Origin: Ruminococcus sp.
GTDB taxonomy: Bacteria; Bacillota; Clostridia; Oscillospirales; Ruminococcaceae
Reading direction: 5' to 3'
DNA length: 64,000 nucleotides
Assembly (NCBI RefSeq): GCF_016287535.1
Contig: NZ_JAEFAJ010000013.1
Span: forward strand, 1 to 64,000
The stretch's first letter is position 1. Each line of letters opens with the position of its first letter. Positions 18,829 to 30,185 of the stretch are shown here, piece after piece. Made by a program: the position numbers and the translations under genes. The notes below the pieces were generated by a model, which saw nothing but the letters and a program-made list of their open reading frames with translations, ran no database searches and was not told where the DNA came from.

Positions 18829-21426
18829 ATGAAAATGATAAAGCGGATCATCTCCGCAGCCGCTTCGCTGTGTATGCTTACAGCTCTGACAAACGCCTTC
18901 CCGGCAGCAGATACCGCAGCGGCAGCAACAATAGTGAGCATATCCCCCTATGACGTATACGACATCAACGGCGGAAAATTTGAGGGCTGGGGCACATCGC
19001 TTTGCTGGTGGGCGAACCGCATAGGCTATTCTGACAGCCTTTCTCAGAAGGCAGCCGGGATCTTTTTCAGCACCGACGGACTGGGACTGAACATCGCCCG
19101 CTTCAATATCGGAGGCGGCGACGACCCTTCCCACACTCATATAACCCGTACCGACTCAAATATGCCCGGCTATACGAAGTACAATAACGGCTCCGTAACC
19201 TACGACTGGAGCGCTGACGCCAATCAGCGCAATGTGCTCAGACGATGTATTGACGCCGCAGGCGACGATATGATAGTGGAGATGTTCTCAAACTCTCCCC
19301 CGTATTATATGACCAACAGCGGCTGCAGCTCCGGAGCAGTGAACTCCGGCGAGAACAATCTCCGTGACGACAAATACAACGATTTTGCCGAATACTTAGC
19401 CGAGGTAACAGCCCACTACGAAAAGGACTGGGGCATACACGTACAGAGCATAACACCCATGAACGAGCCCTACACCGACTACTGGGGAGCCTACAGCAAC
19501 AAGCAGGAGGGCTGTCACTTCGATCAGGGCTCCTCTATGGACAAGATATATCAGGCGCTTTCAGCCTCGCTGAAAAAGCGGGGTATCAACGATATCATCA
19601 TAAGCGCCTGCGACGAATCTGTAATAGATACTCAAATAAGCTCATGGAACAAGTTGTCCGACACCACAAAGGCTCTTATAGGCCGTATCGACACCCACAC
19701 CTACGGCGGCAGCCAGCGTGCAGAGCTGAAAAATACTGCTATAAAGGCAGGCCGCAACCTGTGGATGAGCGAGGTGGACGGCGGCTCCACCGCAGGAAGC
19801 AATGCCGGCGAAATGGGAGCTGCACTGTGGCTTGCCGACCGCATAACCCTCGACTGCAACGAGCTCAACTGCTCCGCGTGGATACTCTGGCAGGTGATCG
19901 ACAATCATATATCCTCCGTGGGAATGAACGGAAACAAGGACAAGGGCATGATAAACACTCAGGGCGGCTACTGGGGACTTGCCGTTGCCGACCATGATAA
20001 TAACAATATCATACTCACAAAGAAGTATTACGCAATGGGTCAGTTCTCACGGTATATCCGCCCCGGAATGACAATGCTGAAATGCGGCGGGAACTGCGTG
20101 GCCGCTCTCGACACCGAGAACAATAAACTGGTCATAGTTGCCACAAACGACGGCTCTTCCGATAAGGACCTTGTATTCGACCTTTCCGGCTTTGATTCCG
20201 CCGGGACCTCTGCCTCAGCCATACGCACCAGCAATTCCGAGAACTGGAAGGATATAGGAAATATCAGCGTATCCGGCGGAGCGCTTGAAGTTTCACTTGC
20301 CAAGCAGTCCGTTACCACCTTCATCATCAACGGAGTAAAGGGCGGCGGTGCCCTAACGGACAGGATAACTGTCACCTCAGGCATGGTAAGCGGTTCCGAC
20401 TCATGGAACAGCGACTCCTCCACAGACTGCACAAAGGCTTTCGATGGAAATATCTCCACATTTTTTGACGGAGTTTCCGACGGCTGGGTACAGGCAGACC
20501 TCGGTCAGCTCTATGACCTGTCCGCACTGGGCTATGCTCCGAGAGCCGGATATGAATACCGTATGGGAGACGGACGCTTCCTTGCATCGCAGGACGGTCA
20601 GAACTGGACGACACTATATACCGTAAAAAGCAAGCCAACCTCCGGTATGCACTACGTCACAGCTCTTTCCGGAGATACCACAGCACGTTATATAAGGTAT
20701 GAGGTACCTTCCGGAGCGCCGAAGAACGACTACAACAATGACAGCGCCTACTGTGCGAATATCGCCGAGATATCCCTGTACGGAACTCCTCACGGTCAGT
20801 CCTCAGCTGCGAAATACGACAGGCTCGCTCCTGTTTCCGGCAGCGGAAGCTCCTCATGGAAGGACACTGCCTCAGTTACCTTTGAAAAGGCTTACGACGG
20901 AAACATGAACACCTATTTTGACGGGCTTGAGGGCGGATACGTCACTATGGATCTCGGAAAGAACTGTCAGATAAAAAATATCGCCTACTGTCCACGCGAG
21001 GACTACGAAGCCCGTATGATCGGCGGATATTTCAGCGTATCCACAGACGGTATGAACTGGAAGAAGATATATACTGTTGAAAGCAAGCCTGCCTTCCGTA
21101 TGAACTTCACACCGGAATTTGACAATGTTACCGCACGGTACGTCCGATACGAGGTACCCACGGGAGCTCCGGCAAGTCCGCTGAACAGGGACAGCGTATA
21201 TCTCTGCAATGTGGCAGAAATAGCGGTTTACGGTCTTTACAGCTCGGTGCTCAGAGGTGATGTCAACAGCGACAGTCAGGTAAATGTTGCCGATCTTGTA
21301 AAGCTGCAGAAATACCTTCTCGGCTCTGAAAAAGAAGTCAATGCAGAAAATACAGATATCAACAATGATTCAGTTTTAGATGTATTTGACCTCATTGCGT
21401 TGCGTAAGCTTCTCATAAGTCAATAA
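18829..21426 (+). CDS. secreted GH30-family hydrolase (endo-beta-1,6-galactanase-like) with two F5/8C-CBM32-like domains and C-terminal dockerin
   Basis: Signal peptide; GH30-like FEGWGTSLCWWANRIG...LGLNIARFNIGGGDDP...MFSNSPPYYMTNSG...TPMNEP; two WTTLYTVKS / WKKIYTVES discoidin-like modules; dockerin RGDVNSDSQVNVADLVKLQKYLLG...DINNDSVLDVFDLIALRKLLI. RBS gaaaggagcg before 18829. Confidence 0.88.
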   Translation: MKMIKRIISAAASLCMLTALTNAFPAADTAAAATIVSISPYDVYDINGGKFEGWGTSLCWWANRIGYSDSLSQKAAGIFFSTDGLGLNIARFNIGGGDDPSHTHITRTDSNMPGYTKYNNGSVTYDWSADANQRNVLRRCIDAAGDDMIVEMFSNSPPYYMTNSGCSSGAVNSGENNLRDDKYNDFAEYLAEVTAHYEKDWGIHVQSITPMNEPYTDYWGAYSNKQEGCHFDQGSSMDKIYQALSASLKKRGINDIIISACDESVIDTQISSWNKLSDTTKALIGRIDTHTYGGSQRAELKNTAIKAGRNLWMSEVDGGSTAGSNAGEMGAALWLADRITLDCNELNCSAWILWQVIDNHISSVGMNGNKDKGMINTQGGYWGLAVADHDNNNIILTKKYYAMGQFSRYIRPGMTMLKCGGNCVAALDTENNKLVIVATNDGSSDKDLVFDLSGFDSAGTSASAIRTSNSENWKDIGNISVSGGALEVSLAKQSVTTFIINGVKGGGALTDRITVTSGMVSGSDSWNSDSSTDCTKAFDGNISTFFDGVSDGWVQADLGQLYDLSALGYAPRAGYEYRMGDGRFLASQDGQNWTTLYTVKSKPTSGMHYVTALSGDTTARYIRYEVPSGAPKNDYNNDSAYCANIAEISLYGTPHGQSSAAKYDRLAPVSGSGSSSWKDTASVTFEKAYDGNMNTYFDGLEGGYVTMDLGKNCQIKNIAYCPREDYEARMIGGYFSVSTDGMNWKKIYTVESKPAFRMNFTPEFDNVTARYVRYEVPTGAPASPLNRDSVYLCNVAEIAVYGLYSSVLRGDVNSDSQVNVADLVKLQKYLLGSEKEVNAENTDINNDSVLDVFDLIALRKLLISQ

Positions 21427-21431
21427 ACATT

Positions 21432-21460
21432 AAAAAGGCACTCATCAGAGTGCCTTTTTC
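21432..21460. terminator. bidirectional intrinsic terminator
   Basis: aaaaaggcactc-atca-gagtgccttttt. Confidence 0.85.
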
Positions 21461-22237
21461 TTATGTACTGATAATAACGCAGACTATCCATATTATCAGA
21501 TAATGCAGCGGGTAGAAGCCGTAAAAGAACCACTTTGCCAGCGTTGGGTGTTTTCCCTTCCTGCCGTTGTAAAAAACAGTCATGCACAGGTATGCAAGCA
21601 CAAACATCAGCATCATGACCGCTATCTGTATGATAAGTCTGTCCGTGGGTATCTTGCCGAGACTGAACAGGTTCGGCAGGAAATGCAGAGCTGTAAGGCT
21701 CATATAGGCTATAAACCTCGCCTTTGGCTTTTCACGGAAGATATGCAGGAACAGTATGAACAGAACTCCGAATATGATCCAGTCTGAATATATAAGCAGC
21801 GTCATTCCGTCACACAGTATTACAAGCGCTATCCTCTGCCACAGCTTGTACTTACTTTCCCATGCCATTATGGCAAGCAGACCGAAAAACAGCGTGAATA
21901 TAACATTCGTGTGCCACCATCCGCTGGACCTGTGACAGCACAGCCAGTCAAAGGGCTGAGTTATGCAGGCAAACAGAAGAAGCCTCTGCGCGTACTTTTT
22001 CCTGTCGCGGGTATATTTGTAGCCGTCTGCGATAAAGAAAAACATTACAGGCGGACAGAAAAGCGATGTATATATTATGATGTATTCCCACAAAGGAAGA
22101 GTATAGTATGCTTCGATACCGCCGTACTTATACTGCACCGCCCAGCCGATAAGATGTCCCCAGAACATAATGAATACCGCAAGATATTTCATCATGTCGC
22201 GGTTAAATATTTTGTAATTGCAGTCAGTGTTGCCCAT
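21461..22237 (-). CDS. TraX-family membrane protein
   Basis: MKYLAVFIMFWGHLIGW...RLLLFACITQPFDWL...KWFFYGFYPLHYLIIW, TraX pattern. Confidence 0.85.
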   Translation of the reverse strand: MGNTDCNYKIFNRDMMKYLAVFIMFWGHLIGWAVQYKYGGIEAYYTLPLWEYIIIYTSLFCPPVMFFFIADGYKYTRDRKKYAQRLLLFACITQPFDWLCCHRSSGWWHTNVIFTLFFGLLAIMAWESKYKLWQRIALVILCDGMTLLIYSDWIIFGVLFILFLHIFREKPKARFIAYMSLTALHFLPNLFSLGKIPTDRLIIQIAVMMLMFVLAYLCMTVFYNGRKGKHPTLAKWFFYGFYPLHYLIIWIVCVIIST

Positions 22238-22256
22238 AGCAAGTTTTTCCAGCTCC

Positions 22257-23009
22257 TTATACCTTTACATTGGGATTGGTATACTGCCCGTGCTTCTTTG
22301 TAGCTCCGTTCCAGAACTGTATAGCGAACTGCGGACAATGGTGCAGGCAGCGGAAGCACAGAGCGCAGCGCTCCTTCACCCAGACAGGCTTGCCGTCCCT
22401 TATCTCTATAGCCTTTACGGGACATTTCTCGGCACAGAGACCGCAGCCGCTGCAGCTGTCCTCAACGTACAGATTCTTTGTCATTCTCACCTTTGCGAAT
22501 ACCTTGTCCGTGTACTTGTGAAAGGCGTAAGGAGTCCTCATGGTAAGGAAGCAGCCCTTTTTCCTGTCAAGTATCTTCGATATGACGCTGTTTATATTTT
22601 TTTCGGCAGCCTCATTCTGCCGCGCGACCTTTTCCTTGTTGCTTAGATTGAAGGTAACTGTCCAGTTATCAGGCATTTTTATACTGTACACCGCACTGAG
22701 TCGTATGCCATTCTCTTTAAGGATATGCCTTGCTTCCTCGCCGCTGCAGCCCACTGTAGTACCGTAGGTGGAAGCTATGAACACATAATGCTTTCCCTGT
22801 CTGTGGAGCCTCAGCTTCTGTAGGTATTCCCTCATAAGTATCGGGAGAGCCCACCAGTGGGTAGGAGTTACTATGCCGAAGCACTCCCCGTCTTCAAGAG
22901 AAATATCGTAGCATTTGTCCTCTATGGACACAGCCCTGTCGTTCAGAGCTGCGGCTATCCTTTCTGCCGCGTATTTACTGTTTCCTGTAGCTGAAAAATA
23001 TACGATCAT
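22257..23009 (-). CDS. EFR1-type ferredoxin-flavodoxin (flavodoxin domain plus 2x[4Fe-4S])
   Basis: MIVYFSATGNSKYAAERIA; CSGCGLCAEKCPVKAIE and CALCFRCLHHCPQFAI. Confidence 0.9.
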   Translation of the reverse strand: MIVYFSATGNSKYAAERIAAALNDRAVSIEDKCYDISLEDGECFGIVTPTHWWALPILMREYLQKLRLHRQGKHYVFIASTYGTTVGCSGEEARHILKENGIRLSAVYSIKMPDNWTVTFNLSNKEKVARQNEAAEKNINSVISKILDRKKGCFLTMRTPYAFHKYTDKVFAKVRMTKNLYVEDSCSGCGLCAEKCPVKAIEIRDGKPVWVKERCALCFRCLHHCPQFAIQFWNGATKKHGQYTNPNVKV

Positions 23010-23053
23010 AATATATCCCCCTTACGCAAAAGCTGTACTGTATACTGCCCTCA

Positions 23054-23836
23054 TCAGCTCATTTTTTCAAAGAGCTCCGTACCAACTCCGCAGATAGGAC
23101 AGACAAAGTCCGCAGGCATTTCCTCGCCGACGTACTCATAGCCGCATACCGTACATCTCCAGACAGTTTCGCCGCTCTCTGTCTTTCCCACAGGCACAGC
23201 GTCCTCATGAGCACCCTGTGTGACCTTCTCGAAGTCAGCCTTTCCGTGCTTGCATATGGGGCAGATAAAGTCATCTGGAAGCTCCTCACCCACATATTCG
23301 TAGCCGCATATAACACATCTCCAGATAGTCTGGCCGTCTGAGGTGGTCCCTACAGCTTCAGGCTTCGGCTTTATATTACTCTGATAGTATTCATAGGTTG
23401 CGGAAGGAATATCGCTCAGCACCTCCATACCGGTTACCTCGGCAATGAACATGGTATGTGTGCCGAGGTCGATGCTGTGCCACACAGAACCGGATATATA
23501 TGCATTCGTACCCTTTGTGACTATCAGGCAGCCGTTTTCTGCACGTCTGCATCCCTTAAAGTCAGCAAATTTGTCCACATCCCTGCCGGACTGGAAACCA
23601 AAATGCCTGAAAAGCTCAAAATCAGCGTCTGTGCTTATAACGGAAGCTGTAAATTTTCCTGTCGTCATTATAAGATCGTGGGTATAGTTGGTCTTTGCAA
23701 CTGTCAGACTCACCTTGTTCGGTGAAGACGTCACCTGTGCGAGAGTGTTTGTGATACAGCCGTTGTCTCTGCCGTCACTGTTTGCTGTCACAACGAAAAG
23801 TCCGTAGCTTATTTTATACATTGCTTTCTTGTCCAT
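23054..23836 (-). CDS. flavin reductase-domain high-molecular-weight rubredoxin with two tandem rubredoxin-like domains
   Basis: Flavin reductase N-domain; WRCVICGYEYVGEELPDDFICPICKHGKADF and WRCTVCGYEYVGEEMPADFVCPICGVGTELF. Confidence 0.88.
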   Translation of the reverse strand: MDKKAMYKISYGLFVVTANSDGRDNGCITNTLAQVTSSPNKVSLTVAKTNYTHDLIMTTGKFTASVISTDADFELFRHFGFQSGRDVDKFADFKGCRRAENGCLIVTKGTNAYISGSVWHSIDLGTHTMFIAEVTGMEVLSDIPSATYEYYQSNIKPKPEAVGTTSDGQTIWRCVICGYEYVGEELPDDFICPICKHGKADFEKVTQGAHEDAVPVGKTESGETVWRCTVCGYEYVGEEMPADFVCPICGVGTELFEKMS

Positions 23837-23989
23837 GCTTCATACCTCCTGCTTTACGGATATTTATTCGGCGCCCGGAAGCGCTTCATCTTATAATAAT
23901 TTTACCAAAACTGCTTCTTACATTCAAGTATATTTTGTAAACAATTCCACTCCTTGACATTTAGCGTAAAAGTGGTATAATAGATATGA

Positions 23990-24115
23990 AAAAGGGAGCT
24001 TGTGTAACAGGCTGAGAGGGAGTTTCAAACTCCGACCTTACCTGATTTGGATAATGCCAACGTAGGGAAATACTTATGTAAGAATAGGTGTGTCTCTCTG
24101 CGGGCACACCTTTTT
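23990..24115 (+). promoter_or_regulatory. TPP riboswitch (THI element) with downstream terminator
   Basis: acaggctgagaggg...gaccttacctgatttggataatgccaacgtagggaa; promoter TTGACA-16-TATAAT at 23954-23981; terminator ggtgtg..cacaccttttt. Confidence 0.97.
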
Positions 24116-24132
24116 ATTTTCAAGCTCCGCTT

Positions 24133-24248
24133 GAAAAGTTGAGAGTTGAAAGTTTAGAGTTAAGAGTTAATATGTGCCCTTATGGACAAATACTTCCAGA
24201 GTATTATATTCAACTCTCCATTCTCAACTCTAAACTCTCAACTTTGCA
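24133..24248. repeat. imperfect inverted repeat of heptad-like gagagtt units between TPP riboswitch and thiD
   Basis: Left arm aaagttgagagttgaaagtttagagttaagagttaatat; right arm attcaactctccattctcaactctaaactctcaacttt. Confidence 0.75.
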
Positions 24249-24331
24249 AAGTGGGACACCGGGGGCACCACCTTGTCCCGCTATACAAAATTAATGCTGG
24301 GGCATAAGCCCGAAATCGCAACAAAGGAGAA

Positions 24332-25144
24332 ATGAAAATGAAAACAGCATTAACGATCGCAGGAAGCGATTCCTGCGGAGGCGCCGGCATTCAGGCTGAT
24401 ATTAAAACTATGACCATGAATGGTGTTTACGCAATGAGCGCAGTAACCGCTCTCACTGCACAGAACACGACCGGCGTAACAGGTATAATGGAGGTATCGC
24501 CTGAATTTCTGGCTATGCAGCTTGACGCTGTGTTTACGGACATTCGTCCCGACGCAGTCAAGACGGGCATGGTCTCCTCCGAAAAGCTTATCCGTACTAT
24601 CGCAGCTAAGCTGAAAGAGTACAGGGCTGAGAATATCGTCGTAGATCCCGTTATGGTAGCTACAAGCGGCGCAAGACTAATTGCCGAGGAAGCTGTGGAG
24701 ACTCTGAAATCAGAGCTCCTGCCCCTTGCAGCAGTTGTTACCCCAAATATCCCGGAAGCTGAGATACTTGCGGATATGAAGATAGCTTCACAGGACGATA
24801 TGGTAAAGGCTGCTCAGGTCATCGGCGAGAAATATGGCTGCGCTGTACTCTGCAAGGGCGGTCACAGTCTCAATGACGCAAATGACCTTCTCTGGAACAA
24901 TGGCAGCTGCACATGGTTCAACGGAAAACGTATAGACAATCCCAATACCCACGGTACAGGCTGCACTCTTTCAAGCGCTATAGCCTCAAATCTGGCAAAG
25001 GGCTTCACCCTTGAAAAAGCGGTGGAACGCGCAAAGGACTACATATCCGGCGCACTTGCCGCTATGCTCGACCTCGGGAAAGGCAGCGGACCCATGGCTC
25101 ACGCCTTCGCGCTTACGGGCGAATTTGCAGAGGAGGCGGAATAA
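24332..25144 (+). CDS. thiD: hydroxymethylpyrimidine/phosphomethylpyrimidine kinase
   Basis: TIAGSDSCGGAGIQADIKTM...DPVMVATSGARL...NTHGTGCTLSSAIA. Confidence 0.96.
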   Translation: MKMKTALTIAGSDSCGGAGIQADIKTMTMNGVYAMSAVTALTAQNTTGVTGIMEVSPEFLAMQLDAVFTDIRPDAVKTGMVSSEKLIRTIAAKLKEYRAENIVVDPVMVATSGARLIAEEAVETLKSELLPLAAVVTPNIPEAEILADMKIASQDDMVKAAQVIGEKYGCAVLCKGGHSLNDANDLLWNNGSCTWFNGKRIDNPNTHGTGCTLSSAIASNLAKGFTLEKAVERAKDYISGALAAMLDLGKGSGPMAHAFALTGEFAEEAE

Positions 25145-26337
25145 TGGGACAGAAACGCACCTCTGTATACGAAAACGGACTGATATGGTTCGGCGCAGGA
25201 GTTTCCATAGCTGAAATTATCACGGGAACATATTTTGCTCCTCTGGGCTTCGGAAAAGGACTCCTTGCAGTGATCACGGGTCATATCATAGGCTGCTTCA
25301 TGCTTTTCCTCGCAGGACTTATCGGTGGAAGAACAAGAAAAAGCGCTATGGAGACCGTAAAAATGAGTTTCGGCAGCAAGGGCGGTATATTCTTCTCGCT
25401 GCTCAATGTTCTACAGCTCGTAGGCTGGACGGCAATAATGATATACGACGGCGCACTTGCCGCAAACGGCATATTCGGCGCAGGAAAATGGATATGGTGC
25501 CTTGTAATCGGCGGACTAATCATACTCTGGATACTCATAGGCATCAAAAATCTCGGCAGGATAAACACTGTAGCTATGGCTGCCCTTTTCATACTCACCC
25601 TTATACTCTGTAAGGTCATATTCTTTGATGGCAGCGAGCTTCCCATATCCGAGGAGAGCATGAGCTTCGGCGCGGCTGTTGAGCTTTCAGTGGCAATGCC
25701 CCTTTCATGGCTTCCACTCATAAGCGACTACACAAGAGAAGCGGAAAAGCCCTTTGCTGCCACAGCGGTAAGCGCAATAGTTTACGGCATAATCAGCTGC
25801 TGGATGTACGCTATCGGCATGGGTGCGGCTATTTTCACAGCAGAATCCGATATCGCTCAGATTATGGTGAAGGCTGGTCTTGGCATCGCAGGACTTCTTA
25901 TAGTGGTATTCTCAACCGTTACCACTACCTTCCTTGACGCTTATTCGGCTGGTATCTCCGGAGAGTCCATACTCTCAAAGCTAAAAGGCAAATGGATCGC
26001 CGTTGCTGCCGCCGTTATAGGTACTGTGGGAGCCGTCCTCTTCCCCATGGACGATATAACAAATTTCCTGTACCTTATCGGCTCGGTATTCGCTCCTATG
26101 ATAGCCGTTCAGATAGCAGACTATTTCATACTCAAAAAGGACAGCTCCGACAAGAGCTTCGATATCATAAGCTGTATCGTATGGGTGCTTGGTTTTGCAC
26201 TCTACAGGTTACTTATGACAAAGGATATACCTGTTGGAAACACCCTGCCCGATATGGCAGCAACTATTATCCTGTGCATCGCAGCAAAGAAGCTCTTCGC
26301 AGGCGCAGGCAACAAAGCAGAACCCAAAACTGAATAA
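25144..26337 (+). CDS. cytX: putative hydroxymethylpyrimidine transporter CytX
   Basis: NCS1-type transporter downstream of a TPP riboswitch between thiD and thiC; GAGVSIAEIITGTYFAPLGFGKG. Confidence 0.92.
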   Translation: MGQKRTSVYENGLIWFGAGVSIAEIITGTYFAPLGFGKGLLAVITGHIIGCFMLFLAGLIGGRTRKSAMETVKMSFGSKGGIFFSLLNVLQLVGWTAIMIYDGALAANGIFGAGKWIWCLVIGGLIILWILIGIKNLGRINTVAMAALFILTLILCKVIFFDGSELPISEESMSFGAAVELSVAMPLSWLPLISDYTREAEKPFAATAVSAIVYGIISCWMYAIGMGAAIFTAESDIAQIMVKAGLGIAGLLIVVFSTVTTTFLDAYSAGISGESILSKLKGKWIAVAAAVIGTVGAVLFPMDDITNFLYLIGSVFAPMIAVQIADYFILKKDSSDKSFDIISCIVWVLGFALYRLLMTKDIPVGNTLPDMAATIILCIAAKKLFAGAGNKAEPKTE

Positions 26338-26417
26338 ATGCTGAGAGCCGGAAGCTGAAAAAAGCGTAAGGCTCACGTTCTCGGCATTCCGGCTCCGGCA
26401 GAACCGGAGGAAATAAA

Positions 26418-27731
26418 ATGAGAAATTATCATACACAGATGGAAGCGGCTAAAAAGGGCATAATAACTCCCGAAATGAAGACAGTCGCTGAAAAGGAATA
26501 CATAGACGCAGAGGAGCTACGTGCACTGGTGGCAAAGGGCGAGGTCTGCATTCCCTGCAATATCAACCACAGATCAATATCCCCTGAGGGTATCGGCACT
26601 AAAATGCGTACAAAGATAAACGTGAACCTCGGTATCTCAGGTGACGCAAAAAACTATGACGTTGAGATGGAAAAGGTGGATATGGCTTTGAAATTCGGAG
26701 CAGAGGCTATAATGGACCTCTCCAACTACGGCAAGACAAACACTTTCCGCAAGGCTCTCGTTGAAAAGTCACCTGCCATGATAGGCACAGTTCCCATGTA
26801 TGACGCTATCGGCTACCTTGAAAAAGATCTCCTTGAGATAACCGCCGAGGACTTTCTTCGGGTAGTACGCGCTCATGCTGAGGAGGGCGTGGACTTCATG
26901 ACCATACACGCCGGCATAAACCGCCGCGCTGTTGAAGCCTTCCGCAGAGACAAGAGAAAGATGAACATAGTTTCAAGAGGCGGCTCACTCCTCTTTGCAT
27001 GGATGATGATGACAGGCAATGAAAACCCGTTTTATGAGTACTATGACGAGGTCCTCGATATACTCCGCGAATACGACTGTACCATATCTCTCGGCGACGC
27101 TCTCCGCCCCGGCTGTATAGATGACTCCACAGACGGCGGTCAGATAGCAGAGCTCATAGAGCTGGGAGCTCTTACAGAAAGAGCATGGGCTAAGGACGTT
27201 CAGGTAATGGTAGAGGGTCCCGGACATATGGCTATGAACGAGATAGCGGCAAATATGAAGCTGCAGAAGCGTATCTGCCACAATGCTCCGTTCTACGTTC
27301 TCGGACCTCTCGTTACGGATATATTCCCCGGATACGACCATATAACCTCGGCTATAGGCGGCGCTATCGCTGCTGCCAGCGGTGCGGACTTCCTGTGCTA
27401 CGTTACTCCCGCCGAGCATCTCCGTCTTCCCGACGCGAATGACGTAAAGGAAGGCATTATTGCAAGCCGTATCGCCGCTCACGCTGCCGATATCGCAAAG
27501 GGCGTCCCACACGCTACAGACCGCGACAACGCTATGGCTGAGGCACGTCATGAGGTGGACTGGGAGAAGATGTTCGAGATAGCCGTTGACGGCGAAAAAG
27601 CAAGGGCTTACTTCGAGAGCACTCCCCCTGCGGACAGGCATACCTGCTCTATGTGCGGAAAAATGTGCGCGGTAAGGACTACAAATATGATACTAAACGG
27701 CGAAAAAGTCGAATTCTGCACGAAAAAATAA
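26418..27731 (+). CDS. thiC: phosphomethylpyrimidine synthase
   Basis: [14 protein letters not shown]...[21 protein letters not shown]...[12 protein letters not shown]...[11 protein letters not shown]. Confidence 0.97.
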   Translation: MRNYHTQMEAAKKGIITPEMKTVAEKEYIDAEELRALVAKGEVCIPCNINHRSISPEGIGTKMRTKINVNLGISGDAKNYDVEMEKVDMALKFGAEAIMDLSNYGKTNTFRKALVEKSPAMIGTVPMYDAIGYLEKDLLEITAEDFLRVVRAHAEEGVDFMTIHAGINRRAVEAFRRDKRKMNIVSRGGSLLFAWMMMTGNENPFYEYYDEVLDILREYDCTISLGDALRPGCIDDSTDGGQIAELIELGALTERAWAKDVQVMVEGPGHMAMNEIAANMKLQKRICHNAPFYVLGPLVTDIFPGYDHITSAIGGAIAAASGADFLCYVTPAEHLRLPDANDVKEGIIASRIAAHAADIAKGVPHATDRDNAMAEARHEVDWEKMFEIAVDGEKARAYFESTPPADRHTCSMCGKMCAVRTTNMILNGEKVEFCTKK

Positions 27732-28149
27732 TATTTCAAGGCGCACATATATATGCGCCTTTTTCATTTCCGGCACTCACCGTTTTGAAGCACCCTCTCA
27801 TAAGGGGGGCAAAATGAACCCTTATTCAACGTAAAACCATTGAATATTGAAAAAATATTTTTCAACTTCGTATACTCATACAATTTGTGCTGTTCACAAT
27901 TGTTGGATATGCACTAAAAAAAAAAATTGTTAGTTTTTTCTTGATTACCATTTTAAAATATGATATAATATATTTTATAAAAACGACGTATTACCATGCC
28001 TTTTTCGGCTGGGACCTGTTTTTTCACACAATATGAAATATCCGGGTTTTTATTTCGTCTATTATTATAGGTGTCGGCGTCAGTATCATGGGGAAGGATA
28101 ACAGACGTGATATAAATATCACGACACTGTAAAGAAAGGATCATACATC

Positions 28150-29706
28150 ATGAAAAAAGTCATAATAATCGGTGCCGGACCGGCAGGTCTGACCGCCGCC
28201 TATGAGCTTCTTAAAGACGGCTCCGGCGAATTCGATGTGACTGTTCTTGAAGAAACATCAGCTATAGGCGGTATCTCCAAAACCGTAAACTACAAGGGCA
28301 ACCGTATGGATATGGGCGGTCACCGTTTCTTCTCAAAGATACCGGAGGTCAATCAGTGGTGGAGCAATATGCTTCCTATGCAGGGCTTTCCCTCTTCCGA
28401 CGATAAGTACCTGAAAAGGCACGTGAATGTAGAGGAAGGCGGTCCCGACCCTCAGAAAGAAAACCGCGTAATGCTCAAAAGACGCAGAGTATCACGTATC
28501 CTCTTCAATGACAAGTTCTATGATTATCCTATCTCGCTCAAGCCCGAAACATTAAAGAATTTCGGTCTGCTCACAACTGTAAAGGTAGGATTCAGCTATA
28601 TCGGCGCCGTTCTTCACAAGCGCCCAGAAAACAACCTTGAAAACTTCTATATCAACTGCTTTGGAAAGAAGCTCTACTCCATGTTCTTTGAATACTACAC
28701 CGAGAACCTGTGGGGCAGACACCCCAGCGAGATAGACGCCTCATGGGGTGCTCAGCGTACAAAGGGTCTGTCTGTGGTAGGTATCATCAAGGACTTCTTC
28801 GGAAAGCTCTTCAAGGTCAAGAACCGTAAGGTGAATACCTCTCTTATCGAGGAATTCAAGTACCCTAAGCTCGGTCCCGGACAGCTCTGGGAAGTAACAG
28901 CTGACGAGATAAAGAAGCTGGGCGGCAATATCATCATGGAGGCTGCCGTTAAGAAGCTCCATAAGAATTCAGATAATCAGATCACAGGCGTAACTTATGT
29001 AAAGGACGGTCAGGAGGTTGAGCTCAGCGGAGACTGTGTTATCTCCTCAATGCCTGTCAAGGATCTTGTTGCAGGCATGAACGACGTTCCTGAGGAGGCT
29101 GCGCGTATCGCAGCAGGTCTCCCCTACAGAGACTATATGACCCTCGGCGTTCTCGTTCCAAAGCTCAAGCTCAAGAACAAGACCACTATGAAGACAGTTG
29201 GAAATATCGTTCCCGACTGCTGGGTATATGTTCAGGACAGACGTGTAAAAATGGGACGCTTCCAGATCTACAACAACTGGTCTCCCTACATGGTAAAGGA
29301 CCTCGGACATACAGTCTGGGTAGGTCTTGAATACTTCGTTACAGAGGGCGACAAGTTCTGGAACATGACCGAGGAGCAGTTCTCCGACTTCTGCGTTAAG
29401 GAAATGGTAAAGCTCGGTCTTATCGACAGCGCAGACGAGGTAATAGATACCCACATGGAAAAGGTCAAGAAGGCTTATCCCGCTTACTTCGATACCTACG
29501 AGGAAATGGACAAGCTCATAAAGTACCTCGATACTATCCCGAATCTCTACTGTGTAGGACGTAACGGTCAGCACAGATACAACAATATAGACCACTCAAT
29601 GGTCACTTCCTTTGAAGCTGTAAAGGCTATAAAGAGCGGCAGCACTGACAAGTCCGCTATCTGGAACGTCAATACAGAAAAGGAATACCATGAGGAGAAG
29701 AAGTAA
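28150..29706 (+). CDS. FAD-dependent oxidoreductase (UDP-galactopyranose mutase/protoporphyrinogen oxidase-like)
   Basis: [16 protein letters not shown] dinucleotide motif; [16 protein letters not shown]. Confidence 0.85.
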   Translation: MKKVIIIGAGPAGLTAAYELLKDGSGEFDVTVLEETSAIGGISKTVNYKGNRMDMGGHRFFSKIPEVNQWWSNMLPMQGFPSSDDKYLKRHVNVEEGGPDPQKENRVMLKRRRVSRILFNDKFYDYPISLKPETLKNFGLLTTVKVGFSYIGAVLHKRPENNLENFYINCFGKKLYSMFFEYYTENLWGRHPSEIDASWGAQRTKGLSVVGIIKDFFGKLFKVKNRKVNTSLIEEFKYPKLGPGQLWEVTADEIKKLGGNIIMEAAVKKLHKNSDNQITGVTYVKDGQEVELSGDCVISSMPVKDLVAGMNDVPEEAARIAAGLPYRDYMTLGVLVPKLKLKNKTTMKTVGNIVPDCWVYVQDRRVKMGRFQIYNNWSPYMVKDLGHTVWVGLEYFVTEGDKFWNMTEEQFSDFCVKEMVKLGLIDSADEVIDTHMEKVKKAYPAYFDTYEEMDKLIKYLDTIPNLYCVGRNGQHRYNNIDHSMVTSFEAVKAIKSGSTDKSAIWNVNTEKEYHEEKK

Positions 29707-30185
29707 TGGACGAGATAAAGCAGATATTCCGCGACAGACAGTTCAAGAAGCTGTTTGTGGGCGATACGGACAATACTCTGATACAGTTTTTCCGCTATCT
29801 TTTCGTGGGAGGACTGGCTACAGTCGTGGACTGGGGACTTTCCTTCATACTCTTCAAGTTCGTTTTCGGGGAGAGATTCGCAGTCGCTGCCAATTCCCTT
29901 TCCTTCATTGCCGGTCTTGTAGTCAACTACCTTATCAGTACCCTTTGGGTCTTCAGGACCTCCAAGGTAAGCAACAAGCTTGTGGAATTCATCGGCTTTG
30001 CGGCGATAGGCGTTGTAGGACTCCTTATCACTGTATTGATAACATGGGGCTTCAAGCTCTGGCTGGCAGACAGAACGAGCGCTTATCAGATGATAGCGAA
30101 AGTAGTGTCTACTGCCGTAGCCTTCCTGTGGAACTTCTTCGCAAGAAAGATTCTTCTCTATACCAAGAAGGAAAGCAAAAAATGA
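29706..30185 (+). CDS. GtrA-family membrane protein
   Basis: FFRYLFVGGLATVVDWGLSF...NYLISTLWVF...FLWNFFARKILLY; overlaps upstream stop. Confidence 0.9.
   Translation: MDEIKQIFRDRQFKKLFVGDTDNTLIQFFRYLFVGGLATVVDWGLSFILFKFVFGERFAVAANSLSFIAGLVVNYLISTLWVFRTSKVSNKLVEFIGFAAIGVVGLLITVLITWGFKLWLADRTSAYQMIAKVVSTAVAFLWNFFARKILLYTKKESKK

Noticed and set aside
27918-27950. Poly-A/T run upstream of the mutase-like gene
   Set aside because: Ordinary AT-rich promoter region; no further structure.
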